DNA of 64,000 nt from Micromonospora sp. CB01531 (GCF_001905095.1 NZ_LWLS01000061.1:124001-188000), one strand, 5' to 3'. Numbered from the stretch's first letter, positions 16,745 to 25,284 are shown. Numbers and translations: made by a program. Notes: generated by a model not told the origin, from the letters alone.

Positions 16745-17743
16745 ATGCCGCTCACCCGTGACCTCGGCGACGCCACGGTGGTGATCACCGGTGCGTCCAG
16801 CGGCATCGGCGCGGCCACCGCGTACGAGCTGGCCCGGCGGGGCGCCGACGTGGTGCTGGCGGCCCGGACCGAGGAGGCGTTGCGCCGGGTCGCCGATCGT
16901 TGCCGGGGACTGGGCGGACAGGCGCTGGTCGTGCCCACCGACGTCACCGATCCGGTGGCCGTGGAGCGGCTCGCCGCGCGGGCGGCGGCGGAGTTCGGCC
17001 GGATCGACGCCTGGATCAACAACGCGGCGGTGGGCGTGGCGGGGCTCTTCGACGAGATTCCGGTGGAGGAGTTCCGCCGGGTGGTGGCGGTGAACCTCCT
17101 CGGCACGGTGTACGGGACGAAGGCGGCGCTGCCCTGGCTCGAGGCGGCGGGCGGCGGGGTCCTGGTCAACAACGCCTCGGTGCTGGCCGAGGTGGCGATG
17201 CCCTACCAGTCGGCGTACAACGCGACGAAACACGGCATCCGCGGGCTGGCCGACACGGTCCGGCAGGAGCTGCGGGTCACCGGCCGGGCCAACATCTCCA
17301 TCTGCACCGTGCTGCCCGCCAGCATCGACACCCCGATCTTCCGGCACGCCGCCAACCACAGCCGGCACGAGCTGACCCCGCCCCCGCCGGTCTACCCGCC
17401 GGAGATGGTCGCCGAGACGATCGTGCGACTGCTGCGCCGGCCGCGCCGCGAGGCGTACGCCGGGGGCGCCGCAAGGCTCGTCGGGCTGCAGTGGCGGCTC
17501 GCGCCGGCGCTGGCCGAGCGCGCGCTCGGCTGGTACACCGCGCGCACCCAGTTCGGCCCCGGCCTCCGCCTGAACAGCACCGGCAACCTGTTCAACCCGC
17601 ACGCGGAGGCCGAGCGGACCGGCGGCTGGCACGGCCGGCGCAGGCAGCTGGCCCGGATCACTGCGGCTTTCGGGCTGGCCGCGGCGGGCACCGCCGTGGG
17701 CACCCTGGCCGCCCTGACCCGGCGCGCACGGGCGGACCGCTGA
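16745..17743 (+). CDS. Short-chain dehydrogenase/reductase, extended form
   Basis: An NAD(P)-dependent SDR of about 332 residues. The cofactor loop is VITGASSGIGAATA, the NNAAVG motif follows in INNAAVGVAGL, and the catalytic residues are the Ser in VLVNNASVLAE and YQSAYNATKHG (Y-x3-K). After the SDR core (about 240 residues) a 90-residue extension follows, ending in a hydrophobic helix (ITAAFGLAAAGTAVGTLAALTRR). This looks like a C-terminal membrane anchor. The substrate is unknown. ATG 16745 is favoured because the Rossmann strand begins soon after it; ATG 16712 in frame is an alternative. Confidence 0.87.
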   Translation: MPLTRDLGDATVVITGASSGIGAATAYELARRGADVVLAARTEEALRRVADRCRGLGGQALVVPTDVTDPVAVERLAARAAAEFGRIDAWINNAAVGVAGLFDEIPVEEFRRVVAVNLLGTVYGTKAALPWLEAAGGGVLVNNASVLAEVAMPYQSAYNATKHGIRGLADTVRQELRVTGRANISICTVLPASIDTPIFRHAANHSRHELTPPPPVYPPEMVAETIVRLLRRPRREAYAGGAARLVGLQWRLAPALAERALGWYTARTQFGPGLRLNSTGNLFNPHAEAERTGGWHGRRRQLARITAAFGLAAAGTAVGTLAALTRRARADR

Positions 17744-17802
17744 TGGACCGCACCGACCGGTCGGATGCGTGGGCCGGGCCGGGCATGCACAATGGGACGA
17801 TC

Positions 17803-18531
17803 ATGCCGATGGACGTGCGCTGCCTGGTGGAGACGGACGAATCCTCTGCGGTCGTCAGGCTGACCGGCGTGCTCGACCTGGCCGGCGTCGATGCCGTCCG
17901 GGAGGCGCTGCTCGCCCGGCTCTGGCAGCGGCCGGGGCCGGTGATCGTCGACCTGTCCGAGGTCCGGATCGCCCACCCCGGGGCCCGCGCCGCCATCGAC
18001 GACGTGTACCGGACGGTGGCCGACTGGCCGGCCGCCGGCGTGCTGGTGCTCGACCCGGTGGGTCGCCCCGGTGAGGCCGCCCCGGTCTATCCGTCCCTCG
18101 ACGAGGCGCAGGCGGCGCTGGCCGGCGAGCCGCTCGCGGCCGTGCTGGCCACGGACCTGCCCCCGGCGGTGGGAGCGGCCCGCGAGGTCCGGGCGCTGCT
18201 CACCGACGGCTGTGCCCGGTGGGGTGTGCCGGAGCTGGCCGAGCCCGGGTGCATCGTGGTCACCGAGCTGGTGAACAACGTGGTCGCCCACGCCGGGACG
18301 CCGATGACCGTCCGGGTGGCCCCGCAAGTCAGCGCGCTGCACCTGGCGGTCCGCGACCACTCGGCCCGGTTGCCCGCGTACGCCGGGCTGGGCCCGCTCA
18401 CCTCGACCGGTGGCCGCGGGTTGCTGCTCATCGACACGGTCGCCCGGCGCTGGGGCAGCACCCCGCTGCCGGACGGCAAGGTCGTTTGGTGCGTCCTGCG
18501 CGCCGAGGACGAGGCCGCCGTCCGCGGCTGA
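17803..18531 (+). CDS. STAS-like domain fused to RsbW-type ATPase (anti-sigma regulator)
   Basis: About 242 residues. The N-terminal 100 residues have the STAS fold pattern (VVRLTGVLDLAGVDAVREAL... VIVDLSEVRIAHPGARAAI). Where SpoIIAA-type antagonists have a phosphorylatable D-S-S-G, this protein has AHPG. The C-terminal half is a GHKL/HATPase domain with the N box (VVTELVNNVVAHAG), a degenerate G1 (VRDHS instead of D-x-G) and GGRGLLLIDTVARRWG. Antagonist and anti-sigma modules are normally separate proteins, so this is a fused, probably rewired switch. The start could also be ATG 17743, which overlaps the SDR stop by one base. Confidence 0.75.
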   Translation: MPMDVRCLVETDESSAVVRLTGVLDLAGVDAVREALLARLWQRPGPVIVDLSEVRIAHPGARAAIDDVYRTVADWPAAGVLVLDPVGRPGEAAPVYPSLDEAQAALAGEPLAAVLATDLPPAVGAAREVRALLTDGCARWGVPELAEPGCIVVTELVNNVVAHAGTPMTVRVAPQVSALHLAVRDHSARLPAYAGLGPLTSTGGRGLLLIDTVARRWGSTPLPDGKVVWCVLRAEDEAAVRG

Positions 18532-18604
18532 CCGGCGATCGGGCCCGACACCCCGACCGTCGGCCCTTTTCTCCCCGTTCCTCCCGATCCACGCCGCCGG
18601 ACCC

Positions 18605-18631
18605 GGTTAGTGCGGTCAGCTCGGCGGGTAG
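18605..18631 (+). promoter_or_regulatory. Possible sigma-F/sigma-B-type promoter before the DUF5709 gene
   Basis: GGTTAG (18605-18610) and GGGTAG (18626-18631) with 15 bases between them resemble the actinobacterial stress-sigma consensus (GTTT/GNNT - about 15 - GGGTA). The start ATG at 18641 is only 10 bases downstream and has no ribosome-binding site, so the mRNA may be leaderless. The -35 match is imperfect. Confidence 0.4.
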
Positions 18632-18640
18632 TGACCGGTT

Positions 18641-19216
18641 ATGCGCGACGACGAGTACCCCACCCCCGTGTCCGACCCGGAGGCGGAGGGTCTGCCCGAC
18701 ACCGCCGACGACGACTCGACGGCCAAGGACGACGTGCTGACCGGGCGGGAGGCGGACGGTCCCGAGCCCGCCCAACTCCCAGGCGACCGCGAGCCGGTCG
18801 CCGTGGACCGGTACGGGACCACCGCCGAGGAGCAGCTCGACGGCGAGTCGCTGGACTACAAGCTTCAGCGGGAGGTGTACGAGCGGCCCGCCGACGACCC
18901 GCTCGCCGGCCCGGTCGACCCGGACATCGCCGCGGAGGCGGACAGTGACGAGGCGGCCGCGCAGGCCCAGTTCGACGCCGACGTGATCGACCCGGGCCCG
19001 ACCTCCGACCCGCACTCGGCGGTCTCGATCTACGACCACGGCCAGCTCGGCGCGGTCGCCGACCATCAGGTGGGCCGGCTGGTCGAACCGGACGAGGGCG
19101 CGCACACCGACCAGGAGACCGACAACATCGGATACGACGCGGGCGCGGCCGGTGGCGGGGCGACCGCCGAGGAGCTGGCCGTGCACGAGACGCGCCCGCC
19201 CGAGGCGACCCCGTGA
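18641..19216 (+). CDS. DUF5709 acidic protein
   Basis: A 191-residue highly acidic, probably disordered soluble protein (Asp+Glu about one quarter). It opens DDEYPTPVSDPEAEGLPDTADDDSTAKDDVLTGREADGPEP and contains PVAVDRYGTTAEEQLDGESLDY. This composition and phrasing match the DUF5709 family of Micromonosporaceae and Streptomycetaceae, whose function is not known to me. A sigma-F/B-like promoter element and lack of a ribosome-binding site suggest stress-induced, leaderless expression. It stands alone between the STAS-ATPase gene and a convergent response-regulator gene. Confidence 0.82.
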   Translation: MRDDEYPTPVSDPEAEGLPDTADDDSTAKDDVLTGREADGPEPAQLPGDREPVAVDRYGTTAEEQLDGESLDYKLQREVYERPADDPLAGPVDPDIAAEADSDEAAAQAQFDADVIDPGPTSDPHSAVSIYDHGQLGAVADHQVGRLVEPDEGAHTDQETDNIGYDAGAAGGGATAEELAVHETRPPEATP

Positions 19217-19229
19217 CCGGGCCGGCCGC

Positions 19230-19874
19230 TCAGGCGTCCAGGCCCCGCTCGATGGCGTAGCGGGTCAGCTCGACCCGGTTGTGCAGCTGGAGCTTGCCGA
19301 GCGTGTTCTGCACGTGGTTCTGCACCGTGCGGTGGGAAAGCCCGAGCCGCTCGGCGATCTGCTTGTACGACAGGCCCTTGGCCACCAGCCGCAGCACCTC
19401 GGTCTCCCGCTCGGTGAGCCGGGGTGCCGGGTCGTGCGGGGCGGCGGCCAGCCGCCGGTACTCCCCCAGCACCAGCCCGGCCAGGCCCGGCGTGAAGACC
19501 GGCTCGCCGGCCGCCGTGCGGCGCACCGCGTCCAGGAACTCGGCTGGCGCGGCCGACTTGACCAGGTAACCGGTGGCGCCCGCCTTGACCGCGTCCAGCA
19601 CGCTCTGCGGCTCGCCGCTGGCCGACAGCATCAGCACCCGTACCTCCGGCAGCACGGCGCGCAGCCCGCGGATCACCTCGACGCCGGAGACGTCCGGCAG
19701 TTGCAGGTCGAGCACCACCACATCGGGGCGGACCGCCGCGGCCACCCGGACCGCCTGCCGCCCCTCCCCGCTGGTCGCCACCACCAGGTGCCCGGCCTCG
19801 GTGAGGTCGCGGGCCACCCCTTCCCGCCACATCGGGTGGTCGTCCACCACCATGACCCGTACGCCGGTGCTCAT
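19230..19874 (-). CDS. NarL/LuxR-family response regulator
   Basis: A 214-residue two-component regulator. The receiver domain (1-120) has the acidic pair DD in VMVVDDHPMW, the phospho-acceptor Asp in VVVLDLQLPD, the Ser/Thr switch and the KSAAP lysine. The C-terminal LuxR helix-turn-helix reads LTERETEVLRLVAKGLSYKQIAERLGLSHRTVQNHVQNTLGKL. The ATG start overlaps the histidine-kinase stop in an ATGA arrangement, so kinase and regulator are translationally coupled. It pairs with the MacS-type kinase; targets are unknown. Confidence 0.95.
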   Translation of the reverse strand: MSTGVRVMVVDDHPMWREGVARDLTEAGHLVVATSGEGRQAVRVAAAVRPDVVVLDLQLPDVSGVEVIRGLRAVLPEVRVLMLSASGEPQSVLDAVKAGATGYLVKSAAPAEFLDAVRRTAAGEPVFTPGLAGLVLGEYRRLAAAPHDPAPRLTERETEVLRLVAKGLSYKQIAERLGLSHRTVQNHVQNTLGKLQLHNRVELTRYAIERGLDA

Positions 19875-21007
19875 TGGCCGCTCCTCGGCACGCTCAACTC
19901 GATCTCCGTGCCGGTCCTCGGGGCGGACACGATGCGTACCTCGCCGCCCAGGTCGGCCACCCGGCCGCGGATGGACTGCGCCACCCCGAGCCGGCCCTGC
20001 GCGGCGGCCTCGGCCAGCCGCCCCTCCGGGATCCCCGGCCCCCCGTCACGTACCGAGACGGTCACCGTCTCTCCCTCGTCTTCGATCAGCAACCAGGCCC
20101 GCCCGCCGGCGTGCCGGGCCACGTTGTCCAGTGCCGCCCCGACCGCGGCGGCCAGTTCGGCGGCCGTCCGGGCGGGCAGCGGCACCGGGGTGGCAGGCGC
20201 GGCGACCTCGACCATCGCCGAGGCGTACCCGTTGAGCAGGTCGCGCAGATCGCGGGTGTGCCCCTCGTCGGCCGGCGGGGTCCCGGCGCGGCCGATCAGG
20301 GCGCGCAGGGCGGCCTCCTGCTCACCGGCGAGCCGGGCCAGTTCGCCCGCCTCGCCGTCCAGGTGCGCGCCGCGCCGCTGCACCAGCGCCAGCACCTGGA
20401 GCACCGAGTCGTGGATGTCCCGGGCCAGCCGCTCCCGCTCGCGGGTGGCGGCTTCCAGCTCCACCGCCCGTTGCAGCCGCTCCTCGGCGGTGACGGCCAG
20501 TCGGGCCACGTGCCCGACCACCACCCCGGCGAGCAGCAACAGGATCACCCCGGTCAGCGAGGACTGGCTGATCCGGGTCCGGGTGGCCAGGTCGACCCCG
20601 CCGAGCGCCAGCGCGGCTATCGCGCCGCGCCGCCGGCCGCCGGAGACCGCCCAGGCCAGGACCGGCCCAGCCAGCCAGGCGACGGTCAGGGTGGGCACGC
20701 CGGCGGCGAGCGCTGCCCGGCCCACCACCCACGGGGTGGCCAGCATGAGCGCCAGCACCACCCCGAGATCGGCCAGGAGCAGCGGCCAGCGCCGCCCGGC
20801 CGGGCGCGCGTAGCCGGCCGCGGTCACTCCGGTCCAGGCCAGCATCCCGAGGAGTACGCCACCCGCGGCGATCGGATGGGCGTACCGGTGGGCGTCACGG
20901 AGCACCAGCACCCCGACGTACGCCAGCGAGGCGAACCGGAACACCGCGATGGACCGCCAGAGCGGGACCTCCAGGCCACCCGGGGACGACGGCATGCGCG
21001 ACACCAT
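19871..21007 (-). CDS. MacS-family sensor histidine kinase (HisKA_3)
   Basis: A membrane kinase of about 378 residues. The N-terminal 150 residues hold four to six hydrophobic segments (MacS/DUF5931 sensor type). The dimerisation helix carries the phospho-acceptor histidine in ERLARDIHDSVLQVLALVQRRG, and the ATPase domain has ALDNVARHAG (N box) and VRDGGPGIPEGRLAEAA (G1). It signals to the overlapping LuxR response regulator. ATG 21007 is chosen; an in-frame ATG at 20995 would remove four residues. The 5' end faces the divergent anti-sigma ATPase gene at 21111. The stimulus is unknown. Confidence 0.88.
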   Translation of the reverse strand: MVSRMPSSPGGLEVPLWRSIAVFRFASLAYVGVLVLRDAHRYAHPIAAGGVLLGMLAWTGVTAAGYARPAGRRWPLLLADLGVVLALMLATPWVVGRAALAAGVPTLTVAWLAGPVLAWAVSGGRRRGAIAALALGGVDLATRTRISQSSLTGVILLLLAGVVVGHVARLAVTAEERLQRAVELEAATRERERLARDIHDSVLQVLALVQRRGAHLDGEAGELARLAGEQEAALRALIGRAGTPPADEGHTRDLRDLLNGYASAMVEVAAPATPVPLPARTAAELAAAVGAALDNVARHAGGRAWLLIEDEGETVTVSVRDGGPGIPEGRLAEAAAQGRLGVAQSIRGRVADLGGEVRIVSAPRTGTEIELSVPRSGQ

Positions 21008-21110
21008 GCCACAGTCCGGTACGGGCACGGTGACGGGTGCGGTCCCGGAAACCCTGACGTACGGTGGAAATGCCGCGAAAATCGCCGAGATCGACCGCCG
21101 GGACGGGGCC

Positions 21111-21545
21111 ATGACCAACGCAGAAACCCCCGCACCGCGTACGGTTGTGCCCATCGAACCCACCCTCCTCATCGCCGAGGTCTTCGACCAGGCCCGGGTG
21201 ACCCAGCTACGGCACTCGGTCACCTCCTGCGCGCACGCCTCGGGACTGAGCGGCCAGCGGCTGGACGACTTCGTGCTGGCGGTCAACGAGCTGATCACCA
21301 ACGCCGTCCGGCACGGCGGCGGCCAGGGCCGGCTGCGGCTGTGGTGCCAGGACGGGGAGCTGGTCTGCGAGGTGGCCGACCACGGCCATGGGATCAGCTC
21401 CCAGCGGCTCAGCGATCGGAACCGGCCCGCCCCGGACACCGCCGGCGGCTGGGGTCTGTGGCTGGCCCGGGAGCTGAGCGACACCATGGCGGTCGAGACC
21501 GGCGAGGCCGGCACCGTCGTCCGGATCACCGCCGCCGTCGACTGA
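21111..21545 (+). CDS. RsbW-like anti-sigma ATPase / serine kinase
   Basis: A 144-residue free-standing GHKL ATPase. The N box is FVLAVNELITNAVRHGG, G1 is VADHGHGI and G2 is GGWGLWLARELSD, all intact, unlike the degenerate G1 of the STAS-ATPase fusion about 3 kb upstream. Such proteins bind sigma-B/F-type factors or act as kinases on STAS antagonists in actinobacteria. Longer upstream reading to 20949 is in frame but overlaps the promoter area of the divergent kinase gene, so ATG 21111 is used. The partner sigma factor is not identifiable here. Confidence 0.85.
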   Translation: MTNAETPAPRTVVPIEPTLLIAEVFDQARVTQLRHSVTSCAHASGLSGQRLDDFVLAVNELITNAVRHGGGQGRLRLWCQDGELVCEVADHGHGISSQRLSDRNRPAPDTAGGWGLWLARELSDTMAVETGEAGTVVRITAAVD

Positions 21546-21565
21546 GCCCAACAGCACCACGGCGG

Positions 21566-22504
21566 TCAGGCGAACAGGGCGCTCACCGACTCGCCGTTGT
21601 GGATCCGCCGCATCGCCTCGGCCAGGGCCGGCGCCACCGAGAGCACCGCCAGCTTCGGCACCCGCTTCTCCGCCGGAATCGGCACGGTGTTGGTGCAGAC
21701 GATCTCGAGCACCCCGTCCTGCTCGCTCAGCCGGTCGAGCGCCCCGCTGGAGAAGAGACCGTGGGTGCAGGCAAGCCGGATCGAGCGGACGTTCCGCTCG
21801 CGCAGATGGGCGATCAGCTCGATGACCGTGCTGCCCTTGGCGATCTCGTCGTCCAGCACGATGACATCCCGGTCCGCCACGTCGCCGATCACCGTACTGA
21901 TCTTGACCCGGTCGTCGCTGAACCGCTGCTTCGCGCCGGCCGCGACCGGGGTGCCGAGCATCCGGGCGAACGCCGCCGCCTCCTTGGCGTTGCCCAGGTC
22001 CGGCGAGACCACCACGGCGTTGCTCAGGTCGCGGTGCCGGAAGTGGGCGGCCAGTTCGCGCAGCGCGTGCAGGTGATCCACCGGGACGCTGAAGAAGCCG
22101 TGCACCTGCGGCGAGTGCAGGGTCATCGCCAGCACCCGGTCCGCGCCGGCCGAGGTGAGCAGGTCGGCGACCAGCCGGCCGCCGATGGAGATGCGCGGGG
22201 CGTCCTTCTTGTCCGACCGGGCGTACGCGTAATGCGGCAGCACCACGGTGATCCGGCCGGCCGAGGCGCCCCGGGCCGCATCGGTCATGAGCAGCAACTC
22301 GACCAGGTGCTCCTGCACCGGCGGCACCAGCGGCTGGATCAGGAAGACGTCCCGTTCCCGGCAGTTCGCCTGCAACTGCACCTCGAGGCAGTCGTTCGCG
22401 AACCGGGACACCCGCACGGGATGCAGCGGGACGCCCAGGTGGGCGCAGATCTCGGCGGCGAGCTCGGGGTGGGCGGTCCCACTGAACACGGCAATGTCAC
22501 GCAC
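21566..22504 (-). CDS. prs: Ribose-phosphate pyrophosphokinase (PRPP synthase)
   Basis: It makes phosphoribosyl pyrophosphate from ribose-5-phosphate and ATP. The 312-residue chain has both phosphoribosyltransferase-type halves. Visible are VSRFANDCLEVQLQANCRERDVFLIQ, the YARSDKKDAPRISIGGRLVADLL flexible-loop area, VVVSPDLGNAKEAAAFA, and the PRPP loop VIVLDDEIAKGSTVIE. It is a little divergent from the housekeeping enzyme (for example DDEIAKGST rather than DDMIDTGGT), so it may be a second paralogue. It starts at GTG 22504 and lies upstream of no purine gene except purC, which is transcribed in the same direction. Confidence 0.92.
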   Translation of the reverse strand: MRDIAVFSGTAHPELAAEICAHLGVPLHPVRVSRFANDCLEVQLQANCRERDVFLIQPLVPPVQEHLVELLLMTDAARGASAGRITVVLPHYAYARSDKKDAPRISIGGRLVADLLTSAGADRVLAMTLHSPQVHGFFSVPVDHLHALRELAAHFRHRDLSNAVVVSPDLGNAKEAAAFARMLGTPVAAGAKQRFSDDRVKISTVIGDVADRDVIVLDDEIAKGSTVIELIAHLRERNVRSIRLACTHGLFSSGALDRLSEQDGVLEIVCTNTVPIPAEKRVPKLAVLSVAPALAEAMRRIHNGESVSALFA

Positions 22505-22600
22505 GACTGCCGATCGTACGGGCGGCCCAGGGTCGGCGACCTGATGGGCCTGCCGTGCGGCCGGCAGACCAGCGACCTGACAGCGCACCAACCTTCCGGG

Positions 22601-23434
22601 TCAGCTCCAGGTGTTGCCGGTCAGCCGCTCGTACACCTCGACGTAGCGGGCCCGGGTCGCCTCGACCACCTCGGCCGGCACCTCCGGCGCCGGCGGCTGC
22701 CGGTCCCAGCCGCTCTCGGTGGCCCAGTCCCGGACGTACTGCTTGTCGTAGGAGAACTGGGCACGGCCCGGCTGGTAGGACTCGGCCGGCCAGAACCGGG
22801 ACGAGTCGGAGGTGAGCACCTCGTCGGCGAGGAGCAGGGTGCCGTCCGGCGTCCAGCCCAGCTCGATCTTGGTGTCCGCGATCAGCACGCCCTGCTCGGC
22901 GGCGATCTCCGCGCCACGCCGGTAGACGTCGATGGTGATCTGCCGCAGCCGCTCGGCGGTCTCCGCGCCGACCTTGTCGACCACCTGCGCGTACATGATC
23001 GGCTCGTCGTGCTCGCCCTTCGGAGCCTTGGTCGACGGGGTGAAGATCGGCTCGGGCAGGATGGACGCCTCCACCAGTCCCCGGGGCAGCTCCACGCCGG
23101 AGACCGCACCGGTGCGCTGGTACTCGGCGAAGCCACCGCCGGTGAGGTAGCCGCGGGCCACGCACTCGACCGGGACCATGTCCAGCCGGCGGCAGCGGAT
23201 CGCCCGGCCGGCGAACTCCGCGGGCACGTCGGTGGCAGAGATCACGTGGTTCGGCACCAGATCGGCGAGCTGCTCGAACCACCACAGCGACAGGGCCGTG
23301 AGCAGGCGACCCTTGTCCGGGATCGGGGTCGGCAGCGGCACGTCGTAGATCGAGATGCGGTCGGAGGCGACCAGGATCAGGTCGTCGCCGTCGGCGTAGA
23401 CGTCCCGGACCTTGCCCGAGTGCAGAAGTTCCAC
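22601..23434 (-). CDS. purC: SAICAR synthase (purine biosynthesis)
   Basis: Phosphoribosylaminoimidazole-succinocarboxamide synthase joins aspartate to CAIR using ATP. The 277-residue chain shows LHSGKVRDVYADGDDLILVASDRISIYDV at the N-terminus, VPVECVARGYLTGGGFAEYQRTG, FTPSTKAPKGEHDEPI and the C-terminal ADTKIELGW and DEVLTSDSSRFWP. Those are all family signatures. GTG 23434 gives the canonical start, VELLHSGKVRDVY; upstream in-frame sequence is not conserved. The longer, roughly 300-residue form of the enzyme is found in many actinobacteria, which this fits. Confidence 0.96.
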   Translation of the reverse strand: MELLHSGKVRDVYADGDDLILVASDRISIYDVPLPTPIPDKGRLLTALSLWWFEQLADLVPNHVISATDVPAEFAGRAIRCRRLDMVPVECVARGYLTGGGFAEYQRTGAVSGVELPRGLVEASILPEPIFTPSTKAPKGEHDEPIMYAQVVDKVGAETAERLRQITIDVYRRGAEIAAEQGVLIADTKIELGWTPDGTLLLADEVLTSDSSRFWPAESYQPGRAQFSYDKQYVRDWATESGWDRQPPAPEVPAEVVEATRARYVEVYERLTGNTWS

Positions 23435-23514
23435 GGCGCCTAGTACACCACGCGCCGGGTTCCCCGCCCGGCGCGGCCACCGGCCACCCGCCGGTACGGC
23501 ATACGGCCCCGGCG

Positions 23515-23543
23515 TTGACACCCCCGCGCGGGGCCTGTGTAAA
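23515..23543 (+). promoter_or_regulatory. Near-consensus sigma-70-type promoter with palindromic spacer
   Basis: TTGACA (23515-23520), 17 bases, then TGTAAA (23538-23543). It drives the Tat-lipoprotein binding-protein gene starting at 23585. The spacer contains the perfect 12-base palindrome CCCCGCGCGGGG (23522-23533), which could be an operator. Full TTGACA is uncommon in such high-GC DNA. Confidence 0.8.
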
Positions 23544-23584
23544 TGATCCGTCCGCAGCAGCCGCCCGTCCCCCAGGGAGAACCC

Positions 23585-24904
23585 GTGCGCGCTCCGCAGT
23601 CCGTACCCCGCCCCGGCGTCGACCGGCGGCGGCTGCTCGGCGCGCTGGCGGGGGTGCCGCTGCTCACCGGCGGGCTGGTCGGCTGCGGCCCGGAGGAGCA
23701 GCACCCGGTCGACGACGGGCCGGTCGAGCTGTCGGTCTTCTGGTGGGGTGGGACCGCGCGGACCGAGGCCACCGAGCGAGCGCTACGGCTCTACTCGGCC
23801 CGGCATCCGAAGGTGCAGTTCCGGGTCACCTGGCAGGGCCTCACCGGCTACTACGACCGGCTGGCCACCCAGGCCACCGGGGGAAACGTGCCCGACCTCT
23901 TCCAGATCGACGACACCGTGCTCACCGAGTACGCCCGGCGGGAGATCGTCCTCGACCTCAGCGGGTACGTCGCGGAGCGGCGGCTCGACCTGCGCGGCCT
24001 GCCGGAGAACCTGGCCCGGTACGGGCAGGTGGACGGCCACACCGTGGCCGTCCCCGCCGCGCAGACCTACGCCGCGCTGGTCTACAACCGCGACCTGCTG
24101 CGCCGACTGGGGTTGCCCGAGCCGCGTCTCGGCATGCCGTGGCCGGAGTACGTGCAGTGGGCCGCCCGGCTCACTCGCGCCTCGGGCAACCGGGTGGCGG
24201 GCACCACCGATCCCTCCGGCGACTACCGGGCCCTCTGGCTCTGGCTGCGTGGCCAGGGCGGCGAGCTCTACCGGGAACGGCAGCTCGGCTTCGACTCCGG
24301 CGAGCTGCTCCGCTGGTTCGAGTTCTGGGAGGTGGCCCGCAACTCCCGCGCCACCGCGGGCACCGCGTTGATGGAGCTGGCGGACACCGGCGGCCTCGAC
24401 CGGCAGCTCGTGGTGACCGGGCAGGCGGCCGCCTCCTTCGCCTGGGCACACGAGTTCCCGGAACTCCAGAGCCGCACCCGCGACGAGCTGGGCCTCACCA
24501 GCTTCCCCGGCAGCCCGGCCGCGCAGTGGCCCCGGGCGTCGATGTACTGGGCCGCGTTCCGGGGCACCCGGCACCCGGCGGTGGTGGCCGACGTGATCAA
24601 CTTCCTGACCACCGACACGGAGGCGGGCCGCATCCTCGGCACCGAACGCGGGCTGAACCCGAGCGTCCCGGTCCGGCAGTCAATCGTGGACGGAGTGACC
24701 GACCCGGCCGCGAAGCAGTTGGCGACCCTCGGCGTCGACCTGGACAGCGTCACCGGACCGGCGCCGGCGCCGCCACCCCGGGGTCACGCGCAGGTGCGTA
24801 CCCTGCTCGTCGCCGCGGCGGAGAGCATCCGCGGCAAGCGGTCCGGGGCCCGGGCCGCGACCTCCCGGTTCATGGCGCAGGCGAACGCGGCGCTGGCCGG
24901 GTGA
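23585..24904 (+). CDS. Tat-exported lipoprotein, family 1 extracellular solute-binding protein
   Basis: A 439-residue ABC-importer binding protein. The N-terminus has a twin-arginine stretch (VDRRRLLGALAG) and a lipobox LVGC with the lipidated Cys at about residue 34, so it is probably a Tat substrate anchored outside the membrane. The fold matches sugar-type binding proteins (WWGGTARTEATERALRLYSARHPKVQF, NVPDLFQIDD, YNRDLLRRLGLPEP). GTG 23585 follows a good CAGGGAGA site; the in-frame ATG 23543 lies within the promoter and is excluded. No permease or ATPase genes are nearby, so its transporter is elsewhere or shared. Confidence 0.9.
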   Translation: MRAPQSVPRPGVDRRRLLGALAGVPLLTGGLVGCGPEEQHPVDDGPVELSVFWWGGTARTEATERALRLYSARHPKVQFRVTWQGLTGYYDRLATQATGGNVPDLFQIDDTVLTEYARREIVLDLSGYVAERRLDLRGLPENLARYGQVDGHTVAVPAAQTYAALVYNRDLLRRLGLPEPRLGMPWPEYVQWAARLTRASGNRVAGTTDPSGDYRALWLWLRGQGGELYRERQLGFDSGELLRWFEFWEVARNSRATAGTALMELADTGGLDRQLVVTGQAAASFAWAHEFPELQSRTRDELGLTSFPGSPAAQWPRASMYWAAFRGTRHPAVVADVINFLTTDTEAGRILGTERGLNPSVPVRQSIVDGVTDPAAKQLATLGVDLDSVTGPAPAPPPRGHAQVRTLLVAAAESIRGKRSGARAATSRFMAQANAALAG

Positions 24905-24982
24905 CCGCCGCCGGCCCGGCCGCGTGACCGCGCCCCCAGGCACGGCGGGCCGAGCACGCGGGGCGGGGCGTGCGGCCGGCGG

Positions 24983-25231
24983 TCAGCGCGGCGGGCGGTT
25001 CCGGCGGCCACGCGTCAGCAACAGCACCAGCAGCACGATCCCGCCGACCACCACGAGGCAGCAGAGCAGCCCGAGAATGCCGAAGCCGCCCCGGGACCGC
25101 CGCCGGGCGGCCTCCACCACGAGCTCGCCGGTACCCGTCGACGCCCAGGCCGCGACCGGTACGAACACCGCGAGCACGACCCCACCGAGGACCGCGCCCA
25201 GCCGGCCCCACCACCTGTTCCAAGCAGACAT
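24983..25231 (-). CDS. Small two-helix membrane protein
   Basis: An 82-residue hypothetical protein. An N-terminal hydrophobic helix (VLGGVVLAVFVPVAAWA) could be a signal or anchor. A second longer helix (ILGLLCCLVVVGGIVLLVLLL) contains a CC pair and is followed by a basic tail TRGRRNRPPR, suggesting the C-terminus stays in the cytoplasm. No family was recognised. It starts at ATG 25231. The gene lies between the solute-binding-protein gene and the first initiator tRNA, in the tRNA direction, but a strong hairpin (25285-25320) separates them. Confidence 0.6.
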   Translation of the reverse strand: MSAWNRWWGRLGAVLGGVVLAVFVPVAAWASTGTGELVVEAARRRSRGGFGILGLLCCLVVVGGIVLLVLLLTRGRRNRPPR

Positions 25232-25284
25232 GCCCCCATCCTCGCCCAGCAGCGCAACCGGGCAGGACGGCGGGGCCGGGAACG

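Noticed and set aside
23543..23584. ATG 23543 as start of the Tat lipoprotein
   Set aside because: It overlaps the -10 element TGTAAA (23538-23543); GTG 23585 has the ribosome-binding site.
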